From Glaciecola sp. UBA983 (GTDB lineage Bacteria > Pseudomonadota > Gammaproteobacteria > Enterobacterales > Alteromonadaceae): 64,000 bases of DNA. Below are positions 8,736 through 16,497 of the stretch, one piece after another. The notes beneath the pieces were generated by a model. The model was not told where the DNA came from. It searched no databases and worked only from the letters and a program-made list of their open reading frames with translations. Numbering within the stretch: the first letter of the stretch is position 1; every line of letters starts with the position of its first letter. A program made the translations under genes and the position numbers. Location: the NCBI GenBank assembly GCA_002292215.1, contig DBBN01000078.1, forward strand, positions 5,637-69,636, read 5' to 3'.

Positions 8736-9080
8736 ATGAATAAATCGACAACCGCTTCATTAGCAATCGCTTCATTATTATCTTTAGGTGTTGCCGCTGA
8801 TGCTCAAGCAGCAAAAGACAAAAAAGAAAAATGTTATGGTGTGGCTCTAGCCGGCCAAAACGATTGTGGTAACTTAGCTGGAACACATAGTTGTGCAGGA
8901 CAATCTACGATTGATAATGATATCGGTGAATGGAAACTGGTCCCTAAAGGTTCTTGCCAAGAGATGGGTGGATATTCACGTCAAGACGCGAAGAAAATGT
9001 ATCAATCTTTAAAAAACTCAAGTGACAAGATGAAAGACAAAGCTAAGCACATGAAAGATAAAGCGATGTCAATGAAGTAA
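8736..9080 (+). CDS. bufA1: Bufferin-type RiPP precursor (DUF2282)
   Basis: A 114-residue precursor of the DUF2282 family, now known as class-1 bufferins. ATG 8736 follows AAGGAAG, and a longer reading from 8694 is rejected. A Sec signal peptide (residues 1-25, ending ADAQA) precedes a compact region with four cysteines: C33 in KCYGVA, C44 in QNDCG, C53 in HSCAGQ and C74 in KGSCQ. In studied relatives, cysteines are converted by a DUF692 enzyme to copper-binding thiooxazole heterocycles before export; here this is inferred. The C-terminal tail is unusually rich in Lys and Met ([17 protein letters not shown]). The three following genes are the expected maturation enzyme, partner and membrane protein, so the operon is probably a periplasmic copper-sequestration system. 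Confidence 0.85.
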   Translation: MNKSTTASLAIASLLSLGVAADAQAAKDKKEKCYGVALAGQNDCGNLAGTHSCAGQSTIDNDIGEWKLVPKGSCQEMGGYSRQDAKKMYQSLKNSSDKMKDKAKHMKDKAMSMK

Positions 9081-9126
9081 CAGGCCTTGCTTTACGCATT
9101 CATTGTAATGAAGGATTAGGTTCAGC

Positions 9127-10014
9127 ATGCAGTTAAAATCACAACCTCAAATTGGTGTTGGGCTACGTCACCCTCATTATGAGGCGGCGCTAGCGTCTCC
9201 TCAAGGAATAGATTTTGTTGAATTTCATGCTGAAAACCTCTTCGCGCGCAGCGAGTTACAACAGCAATTTATCCTCGATGTTGTCGACCGGTGGAGTGTT
9301 AGTTTACATGGCACAGCGATGGGTTTGGGTTCAGTCATTCCGCCTGATGCGAATGCCTTGTATGCATTAGGTGATCTTGTTAGAGCCTCGCAACCGATTC
9401 TAGTCTCAGAACATGTGTGTTTTAATCGTGCCCAGATATCTGGTCAATTATTGCATGGTGGTGATCTATACCCTATTCCTTACAATAATGCGTCACTCGA
9501 CGTACTGTGCCAACATATTGATATCGTCCAAGAGCACCTACAAAGACCTATCTTGCTTGAGAATCTAAGTGCTTATTTAGAAAATATCGAACATGAATAT
9601 AGTGAAAGTGAGTTCTTAACATTAATGGTACAACGGACTGGTTGCCAGTTATTGCTGGATTTGAACAATGTACTGATCAATGAATATAATAAAAGCACTC
9701 AGCAAACTTTTACACCACTGCAAAATGCCATGGCATTTGTGGCTGGTTTACCGGCTGATGCGATAAAAGAAATCCATTTGGCCGGTTTTACTCCGACCAA
9801 AATCAACGGTCAATATGTCGACGACCATGCTCAGCCAGTTACGGATGAATGCTGGCAATTATATACCCAAACGCTACCCATTACAGGGTTAGTACCGACG
9901 TTAATCGAATGGGATAATAATTTACCCGATTGGTCAGTATTGCAATCTCAAGCTCAATTGGCCCGGGCGATTGCTCAAGAATATCAGGAATCAACCATGT
10001 GCTTAGAAAAGTAA
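9127..10014 (+). CDS. bufB1: Bufferin maturase, DUF692 multinuclear iron oxidative enzyme (MNIO)
   Basis: A 295-residue DUF692 (MbnB-like) enzyme with a TIM-barrel fold holding two or three iron ions. Metal-ligand motifs run through the sequence in the expected order: FHAEN (near residues 33-37), SLHGTAMGLGS (H61), SEHVCF, LLENLS, LLDLNNV, EIHLAG, VDDHA and LIEWD. It should oxidise cysteines of the upstream BufA precursor in the cytoplasm, using oxygen. AAGGATTAGG precedes ATG 9127, 46 bases after bufA. Its stop is one base before the DUF2063 gene, indicating tight coupling to the partner. The enzyme family is certain by motif. The exact product chemistry is inferred from studied relatives. 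Confidence 0.9.
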   Translation: MQLKSQPQIGVGLRHPHYEAALASPQGIDFVEFHAENLFARSELQQQFILDVVDRWSVSLHGTAMGLGSVIPPDANALYALGDLVRASQPILVSEHVCFNRAQISGQLLHGGDLYPIPYNNASLDVLCQHIDIVQEHLQRPILLENLSAYLENIEHEYSESEFLTLMVQRTGCQLLLDLNNVLINEYNKSTQQTFTPLQNAMAFVAGLPADAIKEIHLAGFTPTKINGQYVDDHAQPVTDECWQLYTQTLPITGLVPTLIEWDNNLPDWSVLQSQAQLARAIAQEYQESTMCLEK

Positions 10015-10015
10015 G

Positions 10016-10753
10016 ATGGATCTAGCGCAACTAACAGACTGGCAGCACCAGTTTATCTCTGCGGCTTTTGCCACGGATCAGCAGGCGTCTAGTCCTGGCA
10101 TGGCCATTTATCGCAATAATCTAGTACTCACTCATCGTGCGAGTATCATGGAGACTTTCCCTCGCGCTTGCCAGTTTCTAGGGGAAAATACCCATATCGC
10201 TGTCTATCGATATTTAGTTACGTATGGAAAATCGAGTTACGATTGGGCGGATTGTGGGGCTCACTTTGCCGAGTATTTAGCGTTACAACCAGAGTTAGCA
10301 CATCTGCCTCATATCGCTGCGGTTGCCCAATATGAATGGCACCGTCAGCAATTAAATCGAGCACCTGCTAAGCCTTTTAACCAATCGAGTATCGGTCTAT
10401 TAGGCACCCATGCTTGGACTGATTTATATTTGGATTTAGCACCGGGTTGGTCGCTATTTACTAGTGAGTATGATACCCACAGCTGGTACAACACTCCCAA
10501 GAATAATGCGATACCCGCTAAGGCAAGCACCCAACGCACATGGGTCTGTTGGCGCAGTGCGGTTAAACCCCAAATTGCAAAAGTACCCACGCATACGCAA
10601 GTGCTCTTCGAGCATGCAGCAGCAATGAATATTGCTCAGTTAGCTGAACTGGCCGCGATTGCGACTCCTGAACCACTTGACTGGATGGCCTGGCTGGCAA
10701 CACTGATGCAAGACAAGCAACTTTTTGGTCTGCGCTCTACTGCACAAACTTAG
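10016..10753 (+). CDS. bufC1: DUF2063 partner protein of the MNIO (BufC/MbnC-like)
   Basis: A 245-residue DUF2063 protein. The N terminus (DWQHQFISAAF, then GMAIYRNNLVLTHRASIMETFPRACQFLG) is the conserved helical domain that Pfam labels a putative DNA-binding domain. In MNIO systems it instead recruits the precursor peptide to the DUF692 enzyme. The C-terminal half (DLAPGWSLFTSEYDTHSWY... WVCWRS) resembles the MbnC-like region. The start ATG is separated from the bufB stop by one base, implying a stoichiometric complex. Function is inferred from homologous bufferin and methanobactin operons. Confidence 0.85.
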   Translation: MDLAQLTDWQHQFISAAFATDQQASSPGMAIYRNNLVLTHRASIMETFPRACQFLGENTHIAVYRYLVTYGKSSYDWADCGAHFAEYLALQPELAHLPHIAAVAQYEWHRQQLNRAPAKPFNQSSIGLLGTHAWTDLYLDLAPGWSLFTSEYDTHSWYNTPKNNAIPAKASTQRTWVCWRSAVKPQIAKVPTHTQVLFEHAAAMNIAQLAELAAIATPEPLDWMAWLATLMQDKQLFGLRSTAQT

Positions 10754-10803
10754 TGGTATATTTCAGTCGGCCGCTACCTTCATTCGCATATTAAGGAACT
10801 AAG

Positions 10804-11244
10804 ATGAATGCCATACTTACAATAAAAAATGCTAACAACCAAGTTGCATCTTGGTTAACTAATTTACAACCAATCATTCTGTTATCTGGAAGGATGTATA
10901 TTGCTTGGGTCTTTTTTAAAGCGGGATTAACTAAGATTAAAGACTGGGAATCAACGTTATTATTGTTTGAATATGAGTATGAAGTACCGATTATTTCGTA
11001 TGAATTAGCGGCTTATTTAGGCACATTTGGCGAACTTGTGCTCCCGGTGTTACTCGTGCTTGGTCTCGTGACCCGATTTAGCGCAATGGGTTTATTTATC
11101 GTCAATGTGATCGCTGTCATCAGCCTGCCAGAGATGCCACCTGCGGCATATAATTTAAATGTCATTTGGGCAGCAATAATCGGATTAAATATATTTTGGG
11201 GTGCAGGACGGTTCAGTATTGATGATTATGTTGGGCTAAAATAG
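10804..11244 (+). CDS. DoxX family inner-membrane protein of the bufferin operon
   Basis: A 146-residue integral membrane protein of the DoxX family with four predicted hydrophobic segments. Typical features are the LLSGRMYIAWVFFKAGLTKIKDW start and YLGTFGELVLPVLLVLGLVTRFSA. DoxX proteins are regularly the fourth gene of DUF2282-DUF692-DUF2063 operons (sometimes called BufD), but their role there is unresolved; electron supply or oxygen handling has been suggested. AAGGAAC lies at good distance from ATG 10804. A 50-base gap follows bufC. I see no convincing terminator after it; the next gene is convergent. Confidence 0.85.
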   Translation: MNAILTIKNANNQVASWLTNLQPIILLSGRMYIAWVFFKAGLTKIKDWESTLLLFEYEYEVPIISYELAAYLGTFGELVLPVLLVLGLVTRFSAMGLFIVNVIAVISLPEMPPAAYNLNVIWAAIIGLNIFWGAGRFSIDDYVGLK

Positions 11245-11289
11245 CGCTGAGTTATCCTGACTGAGTATTGCAGAACGAGTTATGCCAAC

Positions 11290-11781
11290 TCATAAATTTT
11301 TAATCTGCAACGAGACTATTTTTTGAGGGTGATGAACAAGTTCAGATACGCTTGCAAAGCCCCACTTTTGGTGGAATTGTAAAGAAGGTAGATTAGGTGG
11401 CTGTACATCTATTTCAGCACACAACATTGGATAGTGTTGTTCTATGGCCCACTGGGTCACATATTCATACAAACGATGACCTAAGCGTTGCGCTCTGTTT
11501 GCATGATGGACCACGATGCGATCGACATACAAAAAACGATCATAGTGCTTATCAAACCATTGGTAGTTAATACTCGCATACTGACTACCAGGCCCGATGG
11601 CTAATAAAAACGCCACCACTTTTCCTTCGATCTCTACCACGACGTGTACACTTGATTGTGCAACTAATCGCGTTAAGTCCATCTTATCTAATGGACTTAA
11701 AACCGAAACCGAATACTCGTTTAATGCAAGTACAGTGTCATAATCGCTCGCTAGCATAGGTCGTATGGTTATATTATCCAT
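11290..11781 (-). CDS. GNAT family N-acetyltransferase
   Basis: A 163-residue acetyltransferase of the GNAT superfamily. It starts with the usual ITIRPMLASDYDTVLALNE, has a VDRIVVHHANRAQRLGHRLYEYV segment corresponding to the acetyl-CoA-binding R/Q-x-x-G-x-G/A loop, and a C-terminal FHQKWGFASV motif. The substrate is unknown. An ATG at 11796, five codons upstream and 10 bases after the eptA stop, is an alternative start. ATG 11781 is preferred because it gives the family N terminus. It lies directly downstream of eptA and is probably read through from it. A link to lipid A modification is not supported. Confidence 0.8.
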   Translation of the reverse strand: MDNITIRPMLASDYDTVLALNEYSVSVLSPLDKMDLTRLVAQSSVHVVVEIEGKVVAFLLAIGPGSQYASINYQWFDKHYDRFLYVDRIVVHHANRAQRLGHRLYEYVTQWAIEQHYPMLCAEIDVQPPNLPSLQFHQKWGFASVSELVHHPQKIVSLQIKNL

Positions 11782-11808
11782 GTGTCGGGTTCTCATCGTG
11801 GTGCTTAT

Positions 11809-13470
11809 TTAATCCGGTATCAGATTATGCACTATCTCAGATAAATTACATGGTGAAAAGGGATCATTTGGCTGGCTATACGATACTGTAGAAACAGCCA
11901 TCATCCCTAATAAAATATCGAATACATTATCATGGCTCAAATACGTGTCTTTAACTGCAGCAATACAATCTAATGCCAAGTCCGTATTCTCTTCGCCGGC
12001 CCACAATAACATCGGTATGTGAGTTTGTGATTCTGGAGCAAAGCTATAAGGTAAACCATGTAAATAAATGCCATTTTCCCCTAATGATTCACCATGATCG
12101 GATACATAAATTAAAGAAGTATTAACTTCTGTGTCAATAGCAGCACGTTTTAACGAGGTAATGATTTTTTCAAGCACATAATCGGTATAAGCAATCGTAT
12201 TATCATAAGTATTCATTAACGCTTCATCTGTACAATTTTGAATATCACTACGGGGACAATCAGGTGTAAAGGTCCGTTGTGATTGCGGATATCGCTTATA
12301 ATATGTAGGTCCATGAGAGCCAATCATATGTAATACAATCAGGGTATTTTCATGTGTCAATGTCGATAGTTTAGCGTTAAGTGGCTCCAGTAAAACCTCA
12401 TCAAAACAAAACTCTCCATCGCACAATGGATGGCTTTCTTGAGGGATGATCTGTATTGAAGGCACGCGTTTGCATACCCCTTTGCAGCTTCCATTGTTAT
12501 TACTTATCCATAGTACATCGGCACCTGCAGCAGCAATAATATCCACCACATTTTGTTGCGCATTGGCTTGGCGATTATCATACTCAGTGTGGTTTAATCG
12601 AGAAAACATACAGGGCACTGATACGGCAGTAGCTGTTCCACACGAGTGCATATTTGAAAATGAAATTAATTTTTCATGCGCGGTATATTGATTGGTATTG
12701 TGACTATATCCATTGTAAGAAAAATTTTGTGCTCTAGCGGTTTCACCTAATACCATCACGGTAACGTGTTTTTTTGAATCAGTTCGATGGATTGTAGGGG
12801 CTGCATCAAGCTGGGTAAACACTAATGGTGGATACAAATAATGATGTTTAATATATTTAACTGCACCATCGATCATTTTGTACGGAGTGATATAGCCAAT
12901 CAATGGCTTGTTATTCCGTCCCACCGCTGCATAATCTGAATAAAACACACTTGCTATCAGAGCAATGACTAAGATACTAGACAAGACTAATTTACAGCGA
13001 CTCGCTAGTTCTGACAAAGCCGGTTTATAGTCGATGCTAACCAATCCGATAACGACCGCAGGCAGCACCCCGAAAACCAGAACAAAAACTGCAGCATGGG
13101 CATTTACATATGAGAGAGCTTCGGCTGTATCGCTTTCAAAGGCATTTTGGACCATGCCATAATCAAACACGATTCCATAAGATAACGTGGCATAAAATAG
13201 TGCTGCAGATACGATCACAGTAGCAATTAATATAGGCTTGGTGAGGCCTTTCCATGCAAATAGACAATGCATAATGACACTAACCATAAATAAAAATAAT
13301 GGTAACGACAGTAAAAAAAACGGGTTGTATTGTGCTAACCCGACAATGGCTTGGGTCGCTTTTTGTAAAAAAGGAAAGTTCAATATTAGCGTAATGTAAG
13401 CACACGTGAGCATAACCAACTGGTTCGCAGAGAGGTGGGTATTACGTAACTTGTTTATTATTTTTTTCAA
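11809..13470 (-). CDS. eptA: Phosphoethanolamine-lipid A transferase EptA
   Basis: A 553-residue inner-membrane enzyme of the EptA/MCR family that moves phosphoethanolamine from phosphatidylethanolamine to lipid A, lowering surface charge and polymyxin susceptibility. The first ~185 residues contain about five membrane segments. The periplasmic sulfatase-like domain carries GETAR (zinc-ligand Glu about 243), the catalytic-Thr motif CGTATAVSVPCMFS (Thr about 281), GSHGPTYYKRYP, the zinc-binding SDHGESLGENGIYLHG, and the conserved cysteine pairs. The start appears to be TTG at 13470, since the next in-frame ATG (codon 20) would cut into the first membrane helix. A PmrA-type box lies 71-87 bases upstream. 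This chromosomal enzyme looks intrinsic rather than acquired, as base use matches its neighbours. Confidence 0.93.
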   Translation of the reverse strand: MKKIINKLRNTHLSANQLVMLTCAYITLILNFPFLQKATQAIVGLAQYNPFFLLSLPLFLFMVSVIMHCLFAWKGLTKPILIATVIVSAALFYATLSYGIVFDYGMVQNAFESDTAEALSYVNAHAAVFVLVFGVLPAVVIGLVSIDYKPALSELASRCKLVLSSILVIALIASVFYSDYAAVGRNNKPLIGYITPYKMIDGAVKYIKHHYLYPPLVFTQLDAAPTIHRTDSKKHVTVMVLGETARAQNFSYNGYSHNTNQYTAHEKLISFSNMHSCGTATAVSVPCMFSRLNHTEYDNRQANAQQNVVDIIAAAGADVLWISNNNGSCKGVCKRVPSIQIIPQESHPLCDGEFCFDEVLLEPLNAKLSTLTHENTLIVLHMIGSHGPTYYKRYPQSQRTFTPDCPRSDIQNCTDEALMNTYDNTIAYTDYVLEKIITSLKRAAIDTEVNTSLIYVSDHGESLGENGIYLHGLPYSFAPESQTHIPMLLWAGEENTDLALDCIAAVKDTYLSHDNVFDILLGMMAVSTVSYSQPNDPFSPCNLSEIVHNLIPD

Positions 13471-13540
13471 TGAGAAAAACCTGACAACGAGGTGACTAGC
13501 ACACTCTGGTTAATGTACCGGGTGATAATAAATGATTAAC

Positions 13541-13557
13541 CTTAAAATAAACTTAAG
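13541..13557 (-). promoter_or_regulatory. PmrA (BasR)-type box upstream of eptA
   Basis: On the eptA strand the site reads CTTAAG-TTTAT-TTTAAG, a full match to the PmrA box pattern YTTAAK-N5-YTTAAK. It is 71-87 bases before the eptA start, and a TATTAT -10-like element follows about 11 bases downstream. No pmrAB genes are in the window. Confidence 0.6.
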
Positions 13558-13671
13558 GACAACGTAAACATGTCACACACTCGATGCCAGTTATGATGTA
13601 TGCTCTGAAATAGAATCAGATGGTGGTTAGAACTAATTAATTGCCACTACACAAGAAGCACTCAAATATTT

Positions 13672-14154
13672 ATGATAAACAAAGCTAACTTAATTACCCC
13701 AAATGGATATAGGCTCCTTCAAGAGGAAGAAGATTATCTATGGCGTATAGAACGCCCTGAAATCACCCAAAAAGTTACATGGGCAGCTGGTTTAGGTGAT
13801 AGGTCTGATAACGCGGACTACCAGATGAACAAAAGTAGGCTGAGACGAATTCATAGCCGAGTTCGATTTATCAGAAAAAGATTAGAATCCGTTAAGGTAA
13901 TATCTCCTTCGAAAGAACAGATTGGTAAAGTATTCTTTGGCGCTTGGGTGACGCTAGAAGAGGAATCCGGGGTGTTAAGCAAGGTCCAGATTGTCGGTTC
14001 GGATGAAATTTACAAACACGCTGCACCCTGTTCTATTGATTCGCCACTAGCAAGAGCAATGTTAGGTAAAGTAGTGGATGATGAAGTGCTAGTTAATACC
14101 CCATCGGGTACTAAGTACTATTATTTAACTGAAATAGAATATGATTTTGATTAA
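13672..14154 (+). CDS. greB: Transcription elongation factor GreB
   Basis: A 160-residue Gre factor that enters the RNA polymerase secondary channel and stimulates cleavage of backtracked RNA. The N-terminal coiled coil carries GLGDRSDNADYQMNKSRLRRIHSRVRF, including the acidic tip residues (D and N of GDRSDNADY) that place Mg. The C-terminal FKBP-like domain has KVFFGAWVTLEEESG, VGSDEI and SIDSPLARAMLGK. YLWRIERPEITQKVTWAAGLGD identifies it as GreB rather than GreA. The usual partner tex follows 2.3 kb downstream, with a toxin-antitoxin pair and a sugar porter in between. It is divergent from eptA. Confidence 0.95.
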   Translation: MINKANLITPNGYRLLQEEEDYLWRIERPEITQKVTWAAGLGDRSDNADYQMNKSRLRRIHSRVRFIRKRLESVKVISPSKEQIGKVFFGAWVTLEEESGVLSKVQIVGSDEIYKHAAPCSIDSPLARAMLGKVVDDEVLVNTPSGTKYYYLTEIEYDFD

Positions 14155-14243
14155 TTTTTCAGAAAGCAGAACCGTGTTAGTTGCCTTGGATTAATTGCAG
14201 TGCTAACATTTGTGAGTACAGCGCTAATTTAAGGTAACTTATT

Positions 14244-14528
14244 ATGGACACTCGCATTCAATTTAGAATTGATGAAGAAACGAAACGTTTGGCGCAACAA
14301 ATGGCCGAAAGCCAAGGCCGCACTCTTAGCGACGCATGCCGAGAACTTGCAGAAGGGTTAGCAGAACAACAGAGAAAAACTATAAACCATGATGCATGGT
14401 TATCGGGACAGATAAATGCAGCATTTGACAAGTTAGATAACGGAAAAGCTAATTTTATAGTACATGATGAAGCAAAAACATTAATGGAAGCAAGAAAACA
14501 AAAAATCCGTAATAGAAAGAAATCATGA
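14244..14528 (+). CDS. Ribbon-helix-helix/ParD-type antitoxin
   Basis: A 94-residue small protein. It opens with IQFRIDEETKRLAQQMAESQGRTLSDACRELAEGLA, a ribbon-helix-helix DNA-binding fold (one beta-strand then two helices) as in RelB/ParD antitoxins. The charged C-terminal half should wrap the toxin. Its stop overlaps the toxin start by four bases (ATGA). It likely represses its own promoter, probably located in the ~90 bases after greB, and neutralises the RelE/ParE-family toxin. AAGGTAAC lies upstream of ATG 14244. The specific subfamily cannot be fixed without a search. Confidence 0.82.
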   Translation: MDTRIQFRIDEETKRLAQQMAESQGRTLSDACRELAEGLAEQQRKTINHDAWLSGQINAAFDKLDNGKANFIVHDEAKTLMEARKQKIRNRKKS

Positions 14529-14803
14529 TCTTTTGGGAAGAAGAATCACTAAATGATCGTGAAAAAATATTTGAATTTCTTTTTGATTTTAATCCAAGTG
14601 CGGCAGAAAAAACTGATCAAACTATTGAAGCTAAAATTGAAATCTTACTAGAACACCCACTAATTGGTGTTAAAAGAGACCTTTGTCGTGGAAGAGTGTT
14701 AATCATTCCAGAAATATCAATGGTTTTTTCTTATTGGATCGAGGGTGATACGATTAGAATAATGCGAGTTTTACACCAAAAGCAGAATTTCCCACCAGAA
14801 TAA
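14525..14803 (+). CDS. RelE/ParE family toxin
   Basis: A 92-residue protein of the RelE/ParE superfamily. It shows the usual start IFWEEESLNDREKIFEFLFDFNPSAAEKTDQTIEAKIEILLEHPLIGVKRD, then REL-like CRGRVLIIPEISMVFSYWIEGDTIRIMRVLHQKQNFPPE. The terminal IRIMRVLHQKQ motif is typical of ParE/RelE members such as YafQ and YoeB relatives. Whether it targets ribosome-bound mRNA (RelE) or gyrase (ParE) cannot be told. It is translationally coupled to the antitoxin. The pair sits in the greB-tex interval, consistent with acquisition. Confidence 0.84.
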   Translation: MIFWEEESLNDREKIFEFLFDFNPSAAEKTDQTIEAKIEILLEHPLIGVKRDLCRGRVLIIPEISMVFSYWIEGDTIRIMRVLHQKQNFPPE

Positions 14804-14851
14804 AGGCAACTGACGCCTTATTATGCAGACCGCATTGTAAACACAACATAC

Positions 14852-14884
14852 AAAAATCAGCAGCTTGAGAAAAGCGGAGCTGCT
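14852..14884 (-). terminator. Probable terminator of the sugar porter gene
   Basis: On the reverse strand AGCAGCT and AGCTGCT form a 7-base stem with a 12-base loop, followed by GATTTTTG. It lies 27 bases after the porter stop. Confidence 0.45.
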
Positions 14885-14910
14885 TAAATCGCGTATTTAG
14901 TTTGGCATAG

Positions 14911-16320
14911 TTACCCTTGCATATCTTCCAATGCTCTTCCTTTAGTTTCTTGCACATACCTAATTACGAAGAAGATTGAAATAAACGCGCAAACGGTATA
15001 GAAACCATAAGCACCTGCTAAACCTATACCCGCAAGCATCAGTGGGAACAACATAATAATCGCGAAGTTAGCTCCCCATTGTGCAAGGCCCGCAACGGCT
15101 AAGCCTGAACCACGAATCTGGTTCGGGAACATTTCGCCCAACATTACCCACATTACAGGGCCCCAAGAAAGGTTAAAGAAAAAGACATAAGCATTTGCAG
15201 CAATTAGCGCTAAAGTACCAAGTTCGCCCATTACCAATTTGTTCGCCGCGGTGTCAAACTCAGAGTTCATGAAAGCAAAAACCATTAAGCCCAGTGTCAT
15301 AGCCATACCCAAAGAACCAATAGTCAGTAAAGGCTTGCGGCCCAAGTTGTCGATAACTCTGATCGTAATAAGACAGGCAGCAATACTAACGCCGGCGCTG
15401 ATAATGTTAATTAGCAGCGCGTCGGACTCGGAAAAGCCAACCGCTTGCCAAAGTACAGCCCCATAATAGAACACCACATTAATACCAACCAATTGCTGAA
15501 AAACGGCCAAGCCAACGCCTACCCAAACAATAGGCCTTACCCGACCTTTGCTTTTATCAATTAAGTCACTTATGCTGGGTTTCTTGTGTTGGGTTTCAAT
15601 TGAATCTTGTATTTCTGTCAGTAAATCCTCAGCGGCCGATGTGCCATACAGCTCAGATAGCACAACTTTCGCTTTTTCAGTTTGCTGATTCATGACAAGG
15701 TATCTTGGACTTTCAGGAATCAGAAAGAGCACTAAAAAGAAAAAAACAGCAGGAATTAGTTCAATCCAAAACATCCAGCGCCATGCTTCAAACCCCATCC
15801 ATAAAATATCAGTTGATAAGCCAGCATATTTTGCCAAGGCATAGTTACTAACGAATGCACTAAAGAGTCCGAAAATAATGGCTATTTGTTGAATAGAGGT
15901 TAGTCGACCGCGAATTCGAGCAGGCGCAATTTCACTGATATAAGCCGGCGCCATGACCGATGCAGCACCAACTGCTAAGCCACCAAGAATACGATAGATT
16001 ACGAATTCAAGCGAGCTCGCTGCCACACCCGAGCCCCAGGCACTAACAATAAATAGGATAGAGGCGACAATAAGCAAGGTTTTACGGCCCAGTTTATCGG
16101 CTAAAACACCGGCAAAAAGCGCACCTACAGCGCAGCCTATTAGCATACTCGCGATATTAAAACCGCCGGCTAAGTCGCTGGTATTGAATGCCGCAGCCAA
16201 ACCGTCGTAAGTGCCATTAATTACACCACTGTCGAACCCAAATAGAAAACCACCAATAGTCGCGGCACAGCTGACTAAAATGATATACAGCATGTTTTCG
16301 TTTTGATGCTTAATGCTCAT
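14911..16320 (-). CDS. Sugar porter family MFS transporter
   Basis: A 469-residue, 12-helix transporter of the sugar porter family (XylE/GalP/GLUT type), probably a proton- or sodium-coupled hexose or pentose symporter. Signatures are GGFLFGFDSGVINGT in helix 1, ADKLGRKTLL after helix 2, RILGGLAVGAASVMAPAYISEIAPARIRGRL in helix 4, IPESPRYLV at the end of helix 6, QQLVGINVVFYYG in helix 7 and ETKGRALEDM at the C terminus. The substrate is not determinable from sequence. It is a lone leftward gene between the toxin and tex. No sugar-catabolic gene or regulator is adjacent, so its regulation is unknown. Confidence 0.9.
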   Translation of the reverse strand: MSIKHQNENMLYIILVSCAATIGGFLFGFDSGVINGTYDGLAAAFNTSDLAGGFNIASMLIGCAVGALFAGVLADKLGRKTLLIVASILFIVSAWGSGVAASSLEFVIYRILGGLAVGAASVMAPAYISEIAPARIRGRLTSIQQIAIIFGLFSAFVSNYALAKYAGLSTDILWMGFEAWRWMFWIELIPAVFFFLVLFLIPESPRYLVMNQQTEKAKVVLSELYGTSAAEDLLTEIQDSIETQHKKPSISDLIDKSKGRVRPIVWVGVGLAVFQQLVGINVVFYYGAVLWQAVGFSESDALLINIISAGVSIAACLITIRVIDNLGRKPLLTIGSLGMAMTLGLMVFAFMNSEFDTAANKLVMGELGTLALIAANAYVFFFNLSWGPVMWVMLGEMFPNQIRGSGLAVAGLAQWGANFAIIMLFPLMLAGIGLAGAYGFYTVCAFISIFFVIRYVQETKGRALEDMQG

Positions 16321-16497
16321 TTGCTTCCCTTTATGATAGACAACTGAGTATAAGACGAATTAACGCTATGCACTAGTCTTTGTTACAGCTATATGTGAGG
16401 GTGGTTTCGCGTTTAATGTGGTTAATGATATTGAGTATGGCACTCCCAAGGCCCCTAGCGTATAATTAGCACTTTCTAATCAAAACAATTTTCCCTC

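Larger units (their letters stand above)
14179..14811. repeat. 9-base inverted repeat flanking the toxin-antitoxin pair
   Basis: AGTTGCCTT at 14179-14187 and its exact reverse complement AAGGCAACT at 14803-14811 bracket the two toxin-antitoxin genes. The right copy overlaps the last base of the toxin stop codon. It could mark a cassette boundary, but it is short and may be chance. Confidence 0.3.

Noticed and set aside
11809..13470. eptA as a mobile colistin-resistance (mcr) gene
   Set aside because: No insertion sequence is near, base use matches the neighbours, and sequence motifs fit a chromosomal EptA.
14155..14910. Possible integron attC site around the toxin-antitoxin pair
   Set aside because: No GTTRRRY/RYYYAAC core sites or long imperfect palindrome were found; only a 9-base inverted repeat is present.
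16431..16466. Promoter of tex with TATAAT at 16461
   Set aside because: The -10 is good but the nearest TTGAGT is 24 bases away and no suitable -35 fits; not listed as a feature.
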